Assembly (NCBI GenBank): GCA_034509495.1
Contig: CM067509.1
Span: forward strand, 975,180-1,039,179
DNA length: 64,000 nt
Direction of reading: 5' to 3'
Source: Acestrorhynchus altus
Lineage: Eukaryota > Chordata > Actinopteri > Characiformes > Acestrorhynchidae
Positions 26,166 through 37,534 of this stretch are shown here, one piece after another (position 1 is the stretch's first letter; each line of letters begins with the position of its first letter). The translations under genes and the position numbers were made by a program. Under the pieces are notes generated by a model, which ran no database searches, had not been told where the DNA came from, and worked only from the letters and a program-made list of their open reading frames with translations.

Positions 26166-27234
26166 GCTCTGACTGCACTTTTCAAAGGCTTACGATTGTA
26201 CTTATATCTTACTTAATTTAATATCCAGGTAAAGTGGAGTATGTGGAGCTATTGGGCTGTTTAAACGGGTCATTAAGGGCAATAAATGACCATCAGAATT
26301 TAATATAGTGGATACTAATCCATTTAAACATGCTTTGATTGGCTCATGTACTGAGCTTTCAGATAGATTGGGACAACGCTACATAGTAATACCCCAGGTA
26401 ATGTCACATACTGTAACATTTCACTTTTCTTCACAGGACTAACAGTCCCCTTGCTTGATCACTTTCACAGAGATCTGCAGAACATGTCCACACAAAGACA
26501 GCTAACAGATCAATGAATGTTTGAACAGAGAAAACGTCACTTGGGCTGAATGATCCCTCTCCCGCAGCACTGATGCAAGATGAAGGTCAGTGGTTTTAGT
26601 GGCATATGCCTCTGTCAGGTTGAATGTCTTTGAAAATTCTCTCTGGACCTGCAAGACATGGAAAGATCAGTGACCCCCAGCAGGAGCCTGGCTCTTAATG
26701 ACAATGATGCCTGCAGTGGAGGACTTTTGTCTGACAGAAAGCATCAGTCCATAACACTGTGACCAGCAACTGCTGACACAGGGGTGACATGCCGCTTACA
26801 ATTAAAGGCAAGTTTCTATTTAGCCTAGCTGAAGGTCATGTGAAGGTCACCATAGCCTTATGAAAGTATATATATTAATATATTTGTTGTGAAATACACA
26901 TATCACAGTCACTAACAGAAACATGGAAGAACTCCAACATAGGTCCACAGTTAGTATGTTTAATATACCACACTTTGTACAGCAATATTATGACGGAGGG
27001 GGGGAGGCTAGTGACTAATTAGTGACTTTAGTGACTTTAGCTGCATCTCAATGAAAGAACAATGGTGAAGAATTCAAATATATACCAATAAAAATAGTTT
27101 TCAGAATTGACTCGCCCACCATTATAAATAATGTGATGAGACTAACAAAGTCCACGTGTGTCAAATTGGCAATTTAGTGCAAATGTCAAGTCTTGATATT
27201 TAATCATCACTCACTCACACTAATATTCTGCCAT
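26166..27234. other. Intergenic stretch without recognised features
   Basis: A short tandem of GTGACTTTA words lies at 27010-27042. No coding signal. Confidence 0.45.
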
Positions 27235-27880
27235 TGTCTTTATTAAAGAAACCTTGAAAAAAAAAACTTGGAAATTCATAAACAAAAATAAAACATAAAA
27301 ATAAAACATGTACATAAGTATTCTCCACCTTTGCTCAAAACTTTGTTGAAGCACCTTTGGCAGCAATTACAGCCTCAAGTCTTTCTGAGTATGAGGATAC
27401 AAACTTTGCACCTGTTTTTGGGAGGTTTCTCCCATTCTTCTTTGCAGAGCCTTTCAAGTTCCATCAACTGAATGGGGGCATCAGAGCACAGACATTTTTA
27501 AATATCTCCACAGATGTCCAATCGGTTTCAAGTCTGTGTTCTGGCTGGGCCACTCAAGGACATTCACAGAGTTGTCCTGAAGCCACTTATTTGTTATCTT
27601 GGCTGTGAAAATAAGTCATCGTCCCGGTCTGAGGTCCAGAGTGCTCTGGACCAGGTTATCATCAAGGATGTCTCTGTACATCACTGCAATCATCTTTCGC
27701 TCGACTCTGACTAGTCTCCCAAATCCTGCTGCAGAAAAACATCCCCACTGCATGATGCTGCCACCACTACGTACGTTTCAATACAATCATGCCTTGGAGG
27801 TCTACAGACAATTCCTTGGACTTCATGGTTTGGTTTGTGCTCTGACATGTACTGTCTAACATGGAACCTTATTTGATTTT
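27235..27880 (-). mobile_element. Tc1 element (ACATGTACATAAGTATTC family), internally deleted copy
   Basis: It opens with the terminal-region phrase ACATGTACATAAGTATTC (27307-27324). The minus-strand transposase 3' end follows (AVIAAKGASTK, about 27373-27343), then pieces of the middle (CCACTCAAGGACATTCACAG; ATGCTGCCACCAC). The other end has the leader region (CAGACAATTCCTTGGACTTC, 27807-27826). Several internal blocks are missing, so no transposase can be made. Confidence 0.85.
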
Positions 27881-28470
27881 TGTATAATCAATTCATTGAT
27901 GAGTCCAGGACTGCAGCCCCACTGACTGCACACAGTTAAATATACCAGTACTGACTTTAACACATACAGCAATAAGAAGACAAAGGCAGTACAAAAAAAA
28001 GAATAGAACAAGCGCTCCAAGGCACATCCCGGACAGACGATCAAGCAGTCAAGCAGAGCATCACAGCGGCACTGAGTTCATTATCTCATATCCAATCTTG
28101 CATAAGGAATCATCCTCCCAGAGCAGGGAGAGGTTCATGGGACGTGATGTTGGCTCTGCTCCAGAGGAACCATGTTGTGCAGGCATAGTTAAAAAACTTT
28201 TTTTCTTTTTCAAAATGATGCATGCCAGATAACCTTCATTGATTTATTTTCTATTTTGTTGTATCATTTTTGTGGTCTGTGTGCTTCTTTATGCTGCAAT
28301 ATTAGTCCATAAATGGAACAAGTGAGATTATTTACATTAATCTTCTTATGTGCATCTTTTTGGAGCCTACCTAGAATCACTGGATGCAAGGCGGATTACC
28401 CCATACATAGCCTGTCACTCACATCTAGGGGTTAATTTACTTAAGCCTATTCACATATCATGCATATATG

Positions 28471-28482
<12 letters not shown>
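27881..28482. other. Intergenic stretch without recognised features
   Basis: No feature recognised apart from the start of a TA tract near 28463. Confidence 0.5.
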
Positions 28483-28550
<68 letters not shown>

Positions 28551-28560
28551 TGTTTGTGTG
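28463..28560. repeat. (TA)n(TG)n microsatellite
   Basis: A TATATA tract runs into about 30 TG units, with TTTG breaks near the end. It accounts for the Cys-Val open frames here. Confidence 0.95.
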
Positions 28561-30126
28561 TACAAAGCACTTTGCAGTGATATTTGACAGAAGCAGAGGA
28601 GTATATAAATTAGTTTTTACTTGGGAGAAATTATTTTTTTTTATCTTTTATGTCTTAGGAGACTTATTTATGATTTCATTTATGTTTCATTTACATCAAC
28701 TCTGTCTCAGATGTTTCTCCTACAGTCTCTTAGGATAAAAAAATATATATTTTTGCTCCTGAGGTCAAAACGTGTCAAATGTGAGAATCTGGTTTCAGAC
28801 ATATAAGATCTTGCTAGATATCTTTCATGTCTAAATTTAATATCTTTATATAAAACTCATATGAATAAGGATTCTCCAAAATATCATGTCCCCTATTTTA
28901 TCGCCAGGTTTATTAAAAGCTCATTCAGAATTTCTCTGTCTATTTGCTTCCATAGTGTTGCTGGTTGTCCTTGTCCTCTTTTACCTTCAACTCTTCAAAG
29001 CAGAATTGTTCTTCCCCAGTGTTTCTTCTCATAATGAGTCCAAAAAAAGAGAGAGGCAGTTTGGTTATCTTTGCTTCTGGGCTGCTTGGAAAACAATGGG
29101 TTTATGACATTTATTATATGATCTGATATTTATGATATTGCGCAATTGTTAATTCAGATAAAATGTGAATTCATATCATTTATCAGATGTGCAGCTGTTC
29201 GGGTGAATTAAAATAGCCCAAATAAAATTGTAATCCACAACATCAAAACTGAGGTTCTTAGTCTCGGATGAGAAAAGAGTTCATATTGAGACTCTTTAGT
29301 AAACAAGTGTTAATGTTTTTGCAACTTCCTAGGTCAAAATGAGAAAGACTCAAGAGAGATCAGGTAATACATACTGCACATCGAACAGGAACATCAAAGT
29401 CTTTGATGCTCTATTGACATCTAGTGGAAGAATATTTTACATCTCATTGGATCCCTATTTCTGTCAGTACAGTCTGTATGTGGATATGTACAATATACTG
29501 ATTATAGAAATGTGTTAAATATAATACACATGTGAGAATACTGCATGAAAAGCAAATGATTAAACTGGCCTGAAAACTAAATTACAAACAAAACTTGAAA
29601 AGTAAATCCTATAAATTAACTGAGTGGTTTTAAACCAGTGAGCTGCAGCCCCCCAGTGTGCTACCGTGGTACTGCTTGGAGGTCACTGGAACATTTTGTT
29701 ACAATAAAAACGTTTAAGCAAAAACAAACGATGTGTGTTGTAATTACTTGTTTCATTGTCCATTTCTAGGAATAATACTATAATCCGGACCTCATACAAC
29801 CATGGAATGAAAGTGGTGACTTTGTCTGAATCTGGGTGTCAGAACACAACCACAACTGGCTACAGTTTGGCTTCCTCAACAACAACAAAAACTCAACAAA
29901 CATATCCATCAATCCTATCTAAGGCTAAGTTACATTTTCAAACTGATTTATTTGATCAGATATCATATAAAACATGGAGTTTACAGGTGAAATTTACAGG
30001 GTTTTAATTTCAATTGAAAAAAAATAAAGAATTAAACAATTATATTAGATGGCAGGCAAATATTTTTATGTATATTATATATATATATATATTTTTTTTT
30101 TTTTACATTTTTACAAAGTCAATCAG
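28561..30126. other. Gene-free stretch upstream of the zinc-finger gene
   Basis: Only short frames without domains. 30070-30110 is TA- and T-rich simple sequence. Confidence 0.45.
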
Positions 30127-30231
30127 ACTTTTCTCACTTAGTTTTTGTGGGATTTTGTGTAGAAATGTGAGGGGAAATGAATTGAATCCGTTTTGGAATA
30201 AGACTGTAACATAACGAGATGTGTAAACAAT
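30127..30231 (+). mobile_element. Orphan Tc1 terminal-repeat fragment
   Basis: Matches the right terminal region of the complete-ended Tc1 copy at 49430-50161 (GTTTTGGAATAAGACTGTAACATA, compare TTTTGGAATGAGGTTGAAACATA). Only this ~100-bp end is present. It sits directly upstream of the CpG-rich promoter block. Confidence 0.7.
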
Positions 30232-30239
30232 GAAATAAT

Positions 30240-30520
30240 GAAGTAATGAAGAGAAGAAGATGTAAACACTCACAGTCCTCGTTTGTCTCTCTCACTCGGA
30301 ACCATCGTGAGCGGACTCAGTGATTCAGGTCGGAACGATTTCAGCGTAGGCGCGCTTTCTGTAGAGCGGCCAGAGCGCGTGTGAAAGAAAACAGGTGAAC
30401 TTTCTTCATTTACTGCCTTTCTCTAACACACGATCCGACAGAGGGCAGGGGGTTGATGGTAAAGCGACTGGGTTCATTTGTTGGCCTTGCTAGGAGAGAG
30501 CGAGCGAGCGAGAGAGCACG
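30240..30520 (+). promoter_or_regulatory. CpG-rich promoter and probable 5' UTR exon of the zinc-finger gene
   Basis: CpG density jumps here (CGTGAGCGG, GGCGCGC, GAGCGAGCGAGCG) against a CpG-poor background. A donor AACAG|GTGAAC ends a likely first, non-coding exon at 30394. It lies about 1 kb upstream of the first coding exon in the same orientation. No TATA box; a housekeeping-type CpG promoter is inferred. Confidence 0.5.
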
Positions 30521-30637
30521 ATAGAGAGCACACTTCATCACTGATCCATCTTCACTTCACATCTCTGTAAAGAAGCTCCTTCATCTGCTTTTATCTACAT
30601 TCACACTGGAACACAAGTCCTGAGCAGGCCTAGTAAA

Positions 30638-30712
30638 ATTGGGGTGAGGAGGGAGGGTGGTCCACTTCAGGGTGAGGAGGGAGGGTGACTGAGAGACACT
30701 GTCCACTTCAGG
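30638..30712. repeat. Two-unit direct duplication
   Basis: GGTGAGGAGGGAGGGTG occurs twice (about 30643 and 30671), each followed by GTCCACTTCAGG or a close variant after a short gap. Recent local tandem duplication inside the presumed first intron. Confidence 0.7.
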
Positions 30713-31091
30713 CCACAGGCTCTTGACCACTTGATTTTTTTTCTGTGGACTTTGTTAGTCAACCAGTATGTGCAGGAATTCAATCAAAGCTGGTTTGTAA
30801 TTATTATATTGTAAATGTTTGAGGACGGCACAGAAGTCCTGCCATTGCACCTGAATAAAACACAACTGAGTGGTGTTTTACAACACTGGGTGGCTGGACT
30901 GGGAACAAGAAAGATTTGGTCTTGGGTTCTATGTTGGTCCCACATATGGGTACACACCAGGGTCAAAAATGGGACATTGAGGGGTTTAACGTAGGTCCCA
31001 ACTAGGATGGGACCATGTCATTATATTTGGGAAGCCCAACTGTGTTCCAGTAACAACACATACACAAACCCACTCAGCCCACATTCCACTC

Positions 31092-31230
31092 ATGCGTTGG
31101 TGTGGCGCAACAGATAACACCACCAGGAGAGTGGTGTGCAGTTCCCAGTCTGGGCAACTGTGCTGTGTTACACCAATAAGAGACTCGTAACACTACTCTG
31201 GCCCACCTCTGTAATGTGAGCATGTTGGCT
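31092..31230 (+). mobile_element. SINE fragment
   Basis: GGTGTGGCGCAACAGATAAC (A-box side), a B-box-like GCAGTTCCCAGTC and the body phrase ACACCAATAAGAGACTCGTA match a common fish tRNA-derived SINE. The 3' part is missing. Confidence 0.65.
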
Positions 31231-31385
31231 GGGACGTTCTTATAAATAACTTGGTTGTTGTTGCTGATTTTAAAATTGACTAATTTGAGTAGTTTCTACA
31301 TCTGTTGAGGAAATAATGGCATCTTTAACGATTCATCCTTTACACTTTATTGGTGTTCTGTGTGTTTGTTTTTAAGCACTTGAAA

Positions 31386-33884
31386 ATGACTTATGTGACT
31401 TCAGTCATGGCAGGTATGTAAAGTTCATTTTCTTTGCTCTAAGGCCCACTGTTTCCGTACTGTAGTAGATGAGAGCATTTAAACCAGCAGTGTAAATGTA
31501 AACATGTTTTTGCTCACACTGCCCCTTTAACTTTTTGGATTTACATTTACAGTGAAAATGTTTGAGTTTTCCAGTAAAGAAGAGCTTTTCAGCTTTAATG
31601 CCAACATTGACTGTCCATACTGCACAAAACCAGTGACAGCATCTCAGCACCATTTATCTACACACCACCTGAGATTTGCCATACATTATACCGAAGGTGG
31701 TATTGGTAAGTCATTTCAGTAATTAAGACTATTTAGACTTTCTATCCTAATATAATCACGTTTAACATCCTTTTCGCACTTTAGCCAAGTTCTCCATACC
31801 CTGCTTCTGTCCTGAGGAAAGACGTGGGAAGAGGAGTCACTGGCATTGTACAAAGTGCACAAAAATAATCCAGAGGTCTTCGGATTTCAGACTGCATCTG
31901 GTCAACCATGGTTGGATTTTAGTTGTTTTATTTTTAAATATTAAATATTTTGTGTTTGTGGCCTAGCAGGTATTTGTACTATAAAGAAGGGACTACAGTC
32001 TTCTCACACTTGTTGTTACTCTGGGACAGTACCAAAAACTAAAATCGCATTGATATTGCAACAAGCTTCCAGTTATTTCAGGTATCTCACGTATCCTAGA
32101 ACCACTTAGAATATGGAAAGTAGCCACAATTTAGAGCAGTTTTTCTTCATCCCTTGTCTTAGAGGCACCATTGTCCTGCACAGTTTAGATGAATGCCATT
32201 CTGCAGCTCTGAAAGGGCTTGTAAATGAGCTGAATATTTGAATCAGGTGTGTTGCCAGCAGGGAGAGATCTAAAATGTGTAGACCAGGGTTGAGAAAAAC
32301 TGGAATAGTGTACTGAGAAGACATTTCTTCAGGTCAAAAGATTCACTGCATCAGGGCAACAAGACTGCAGCACACAGGCTCAGCTGTGGTCTAATGACAT
32401 GGTCTGCATTTATTTGGTTTAGTGATGTCTTTCTCAATGTTTGGACAAGTATGCAGCTGTTTTCCACAGTTTTGGTTTCAAAATACTAGACAAATCAAAA
32501 CATCTTTCCAAATCATTTCATTTGCTGATCTGATTCCCAAAGCAGTCATGTTCTACAAGGTGGACCGACATCTTATATTACATTAATAATATAAGTAATA
32601 TTTATTAATAATTATAATAAATGTAAAAAAAAAAAAAAGCTTGCAACACCAGTGTTCTTTATTCATTTACACTCAACACTACTCTATTGTCATCAGTGCA
32701 GTGGCTTCCATCTCCCAAGAAACCATCATGGTTCCTCTTTATGAGTAGGGTAAAGCGTAGCTGACTGCAATAGATGAGATACAGTAGTAATTGTAAGCCT
32801 GAAAATTGGGCCTGTATAGTTGATGTACCTGATGTCAAAATTACCAGTCAGGGTATTTTGAAATGAACTGTTGAATCATAACTCATTTCAGACTCACTGG
32901 TAATGTGTACTCATTAATCCATTGATATTTTTTATTGTTGTTCTAGGTGTTGTGTTGACAGATAAGCCACTGGGTAAGTACATGATTTAATAGTGTCTCA
33001 TTTTTTAAAAATCTGAATTTATATGAAAACATGCTGGAAATAGAAATGTGCCTTTCTTAAGGAAATCTATTATCTAAACTGCTTTTCCTGTAGATGGAGA
33101 AGAAACCAGCATGGATTCTTCATGTGTGAACGAAGCAACTGAAGACAAGCTTTCCTGTCAGAAATGTGACACTCTATTTGCAACCCCACCAAATTTAAGG
33201 AGACAAACAAAGCCGCAGAACTGCAAACAGGAACAGCCCATGCTTTGTGTAGATGCCAAGAATGGGATATATGTGACCCCAAAGGACCCTCAAGGAACAA
33301 GCCATCCTATACACATCTGCAAGTCTCTTGTCTCGCAGAGTTTTCTTTGTGAGTTAGATTCATGCAGGGATTTTATGAGCATGGCTGCCCAGAGTGGGAA
33401 TCCTGGGAAGGAGTGCTTCCACCTTGAGAGGACGAAGAATGCACGCTGCTACAGCCCGCCTCCACCGCTATGTAATGCCTCTCTGGAGGAGATGGCAGAA
33501 AAGGGCATCCTTTCAAAATCAAGGCAAGAGGAATGTATGGCATTGGTTTCAAGGGCTTGTTTGGAGGAAGTAGACTGCGTGTTTCCTGTTTTTTGGGAGG
33601 AACACGGACCTGAGAGATTCATCTACTTTTCTGTGTACGCAGACCAGAATGAAGCCTGGTGTACGTTCGGGAGGACGTGCGTCACATTAGACACAAAGTT
33701 TGGGAAATGGCACTGCCAGTGCCCAGATGCAAATGATAGGCAGTACAGTTGCATCCATCAACATTTGTGCATGTGGTGGGTTTTTCAGGAACGCCCCTGC
33801 TGGCGGCAGAGTGCTATAGTTAACAGGGTGCAAGAAATAGAAGAACTGCCAGTAAAGGTTATGAAGATTGATGACATGCTGTAG
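31386..33884 (+). CDS. Cysteine-cluster zinc-finger / SWIM protein, HMGXB3-like (KDZ-associated), five exons
   Basis: Coding exons are 31386-31413, 31553-31705, 31785-31910, 32947-32973 and 33094-33884. Together they give 1125 nt, 374 residues, and every junction is phase 1 and in frame. Introns are GT-AG; intron 3 has a weak donor (CATG|GTTGGA). Seen in the protein: C30-x2-C33 with H43/H47, a perfect C2H2 finger C82-x2-C85-x12-H98-x3-H102, a third finger (C133-x2-C136) whose first His is Gln149, then a Cys-rich stretch and a SWIM cluster C319-x-C321-x9-C331-x-H333. From memory, the wording (FPVFWEEHGPERFIYFSVYA, FLCELDSCRDFMSMAAQSGN) matches fish proteins annotated HMGXB3-like, related to cysteine clusters beside KDZ transposases. 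No RNase H-type core follows the SWIM cluster. Probably a nuclear nucleic-acid-binding protein; its partner and target are unknown. An acceptor at 31374-31376 opens the first coding exon. It is a single intact copy and not a pseudogene by any visible sign. Confidence 0.8.
32105..32320. mobile_element. hAT-type MITE remnant in intron 3
   Basis: It begins near AGCAGTTTTTCTTCATCCC and carries AATCAGGTGTGTTGCCAGCA and AGACCAGGGTTGAGAAA, phrases of the widespread hAT-derived MITEs of fish. Ends are decayed. Confidence 0.5.
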
Positions 33885-34181
33885 TATTCTAAATAGATTC
33901 CCCAAGATATTTGATAATCCTTATTTCCACATCCAATCATCAGGTAGATGGCTGGGATTGTATTGTGGCACATGTTGTGGATAGTCATCATTTGTGTTTT
34001 TATATTAGTTATTTTCAAGATATTTTTTTATATTTGAATGTTTTACAGTTCATTCTTTGGGAAAAGAAGTGTTTATACACAATTAGCCAAAATCAGTTAA
34101 TCATGTTGATTATCTCCTAAAAATGGCAAGGTCTTGTATTAGATGATAACTGAACTGTCGGTTCTTGTATTCATTGTGTTG

Positions 34182-34187
34182 AATAAA
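34182..34187 (+). terminator. Probable poly(A) signal of the zinc-finger gene
   Basis: AATAAA about 300 bp after the stop codon at 33884, the first such hexamer downstream, followed by TG/T-rich sequence. Confidence 0.45.
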
Positions 34188-34189
34188 TG

Positions 34190-34345
34190 AGCAGGAGTGA
34201 AGACCTGATCCATTTTGATAAGGGCCAAATTGTTTTGGCCAGGCAACTGGGGGTCCTGACCATCTCACTGCTTACAGGATTTAAAGGATCTGCTGCTGAA
34301 TCTTTTGCCGCCAGATACCAGAGGAGGTCTGTAGATATTAAGTAT
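34190..34345 (+). mobile_element. Tc1-like remnant: transposase start joined to transposase end
   Basis: SRSEDLIHFDKGQIVLARQL (34190-34250) is the N-terminal HTH start of a fish Tc1-like transposase. About 20 bp later the sequence becomes TTACAGGATTTAAAGGATCT (34271-34290), which in the family lies near the 3' end of the gene. The whole catalytic middle is deleted. The frame stays open across the join for about 60 codons, probably by chance. Confidence 0.7.
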
Positions 34346-34399
34346 AATGTTTGGATCATCCATATATATTTCAGAAGTCTATAAAATATTTTTATATTT

Positions 34400-35361
34400 G
34401 TCAGTAGTTCTGATCATTGTAGAGTGTAGCTCATGAAAGTTCCTCTAACGAATCAGTGGTGAACAGCAAAGAGGAAGCACTGTTTGAGGTTCTTGTTTTT
34501 GTTGTTTTTAATAACTTTTCAATTTTAAGACATATTTCAGTTGCCAGAAATACTTTTCATATCATTCTGTGACGGTGACAAGATGCTATATGAGTAGAGC
34601 CAGCCAACAGTTATAGCTAGAGCATCTCTCTCGCACACGTTTTCTCCCAGGGCTGAAAGGTTAGATTATCTATGGATTTGGCAGATTTTTGATTAAAAAC
34701 CATTTGCTGAAAAGTTTGCAAGTATGCATACGCTGGCTACATACCAATGTATGTATTTATATGTCTCCTGTTTAATGTTATAGCTAACTGCACGTACTGC
34801 TTTTACACATTGTTGCAGACTATTGCTAATAAAAAGTTGACAGTTTGAGTGTTTGGCAAAGGTTGATAAATGGACGATCAGAAATGCTTCGGAATGACTT
34901 GTAATAAAATCTTTTTACATCGACTTCCATTGGAAATTAAATGTCATTGCCATTGTAGAAATACAACTTCTTTTTTTGACCTGCTACTTTTGGAACATGA
35001 TAAGTTCTACCATATGACAAAGGAGAAGCCCACAATCTAGATCAGTGTTTCTAAGCTATGGTCCTGGAGGCACCTCTACCCTACACATTGTGGAGCTTTA
35101 TATCATATTTATATTTGTTTATATGTTTGTTTGTTTTTTCAATAATAAACATGCAACAATTGCAACTGTTGTTTCACTGACTGCACTGGACTATGTTTGA
35201 GATGGTGGAAAAAGTTATGCTGCTCCTTGAAATGTAAAGTTTCTACAGTGTCATATGCTCAAGTCCACTCTGAGCATCACCCCTCTGGAGACCATCTCCA
35301 CACACCATAAAAAAATCACTTTTTAAAGATTAATTAGTGGGTATACTTTTGTGCATCATGT
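34400..35361. other. Intergenic stretch between the two genes
   Basis: 35045-35095 has a short hAT-MITE-like phrase (ATCAGTGTTTCTAAGCTATG). Nothing else recognised. Confidence 0.4.
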
Positions 35362-35660
35362 TTAACCATTTGAGATCACAGTTCGACACAACGAGGGGAA
35401 AATTATACTTCTCAGCTTCATGACTTTAGCACAAAAAAGAAACCACAGGACCTAACATTTCTAAAAACGTGATACTGTCCAGTGAAGAATCTGTGAGTAA
35501 TTCATGGTATAATCACTGTTTTTATAAGCTCCTGTTGGAAAGAATTCAGGATACTATATTCTGTTACATGAAATATTGACTAGATTGACCCCAAACAAAA
35601 TACTCCAGGCTCTGCCTGATTTGACCAGCAGTTTTACAAATCTGCTTGAATTTCACCTGC
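35362..35660 (+). mobile_element. TTAA/piggyBac-like element, diverged copy 3
   Basis: TTAA at 35362-35365 then CCATTTGAG. The order of blocks follows copies 1 and 2 (CTTCTCAGCTTCATGACTTTA; GAGTAATTCATGGTATAATC; CTGTTTTTATAAGCTCCTG) but is much diverged. The subterminal palindrome is no longer intact. Confidence 0.45.
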
Positions 35661-36099
35661 AGCATCTGCAAGAAAATAAGTCCACCTGAGGATACAGTAA
35701 TAAGCCATTTAATAAAGGATCCTTTTTAAAAGATTCTCAGCTACAGTTACTATTATATCCACCACAAACTATCATACGTTTGATTGCTTAAACTTAAGGA
35801 GCATTCCTTAGAGATGTCAACATATGGATGTGACCTTCTCGTGTAGTTACAGTGTTAAGTTTTGTTCTGTTTTCAAAAGAAAGACACAATGTTATAAAAC
35901 AGGGAAGCACATAAACATGGCTCGGTCCCAGAGAGTGGAAACTGTTTCGTGACTTATTGACAGTGTTTTTATTTTATTTATCGACAGACAGAGCTGAAAA
36001 GATGGGCAATGGGGACAGAGAGCATTTTCTGAGCTTAGTTCCTTTAATATGTGAGTAGTTTTTAAAAGGACTAAAGAGAAAAAAGTGTTTTTAATCATA

Positions 36100-36226
36100 A
36101 TTCAAGTGTTTCGCTTCGCTTTTTCCAGGCGCCTGGTTTGTCCCGCGAAGGCTTCCGTTGTCCCTCCGACAGAAGGGCAGAAGAAGATAAGCAGGTGTAA
36201 ATAGACAGCTCCAGGTGAAACTGCAG
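36100..36226 (+). promoter_or_regulatory. mmadhc: Probable mmadhc promoter and 5' UTR exon
   Basis: A CpG-richer block (GTTTCGCTTCGC, AGGCGCC, CCCGCGAAGG) starts near 36108. The strongest donor CTGCAG|GTGGGT ends an exon at 36226; weaker donors lie after 36194 and 36213. It lies 1.28 kb upstream of the acceptor at 37501-37504 that opens the start-codon exon. TSS and exon extent are inferred. Confidence 0.4.
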
Positions 36227-36749
36227 GTGGGTTTAGACACAGAAACTGGGTTTGTACCAGTTTGGGGAAAACGGTGAAGGTCAGCACAACCTGTGATGGA
36301 TGTGGTTGGGTCATTGGGGCTGTAACCTTGGAGACAGGCTAACAACATGGCGTCCATTCCACCTTAAATAGGGGTAGTTACTGTTGGAGGCTGTAAAACG
36401 ACCTGTGAACGCTGTTACTACCTTCATATCGACTAATAAAATGCAGTGTGTTTGTTAACCCCACCTCAGAGCTGCCCTGGGTGTGGGCCTGAGGGGCAGT
36501 GGTGCCTCTTGGACCCTGCTCTGATTCGTTCCCTCTTACTCCAGACCAGCTGTTACTCGGGTAGTTAAATGTAAGCTGGTGTGTGATGGTGGAGGTGGTT
36601 GAGCTGAACAAGCAGTTTTAAGGTAGTCTTGAGTGTACAGCCATGTGATTTCTAGTTGGCTGGTAACCATGTACCTTATGGCTGTATGTAAAGGCCAGGT
36701 AAGAAATTGTACAATGTGGTGGCTAGTCGTGCTTGATTTCATACTGAAT

Positions 36750-37150
36750 TAATTGATAGTTACAGCCCTAGTTGGACTATGAGTTTCTGTATTGAAAACC
36801 AAAGGTGATCTGAAATTGCACCCCACAGCATGACAGCAGGCCTTCTGGATGTGTAACACATCCAGTTCATTTTGGCACTGATCATTATGCCTCCACACAA
36901 AGATTCCTTTGTTGATTAGACAAAAGTGGGACTCGTCACCGAAGATCACCTGAAACTATTCTGAGTGACTCCATGACAGTCAGACACAATGTAATTGCAG
37001 TTATGCATTGCAAACTGTTGAGTCATCCTGGGTACAGCTACCTTTTTCATCATGAGTGTATAAAGAACACTGAATACCTTGTTTAGATGGGGGTAGTATA
37101 GAGCAAACACTTGGACTGTCTGTGGCAGGAAAAGACACACAACTTTCATG
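36750..37150 (-). mobile_element. Tc1-like transposase fragment in mmadhc intron 1
   Basis: Minus strand at about 36949-36880 reads IFGDESHFCLINKGIFVWRH, the family's first catalytic Asp block (FSDESRF..). A decayed neighbour follows up to about 37150. No ends are visible. Confidence 0.6.
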
Positions 37151-37534
37151 TTGGTGAACTGTAGACCTGGAACTACTGAGCTGCATGCTGTCTGCTTACT
37201 GTTGTGGCTGAAAAAGCTTTCAGTGATCTAAGTTCTTTCACTGCAGGTTCTCCTCTTTTCCATCTCTTAAAGGCCTGATTCAGCCCCAGAAGGATGTCAT
37301 TATTAGTTCTCTAAACTCCGAACTTCAGCCACTATGTTTAACCCTGCTGTAGGTGTAATATTTGTGTACTGTATGTTCCCTGTGCTTTTTAAGACTCACT
37401 TACTTGACTTCAAGACTAAACGATAAACTGTGTCTTAATCTGTTTATTCTAACAGCTTTCACTGTAGTTAACCATTAACAGTGATGTTGTCATTGTGTCC
37501 ACAGGTGGACTGTAAACAAGAGAAGCCCAACAGG

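Noticed and set aside
28350..28738. Cys-Val repeat ORFs
   Set aside because: Read-through of the (TG)n tract.
33687..34018. Minus-strand ORFs opposite the zinc-finger gene
   Set aside because: Shadows of the last coding exon, which has clear domain signal on the + strand.
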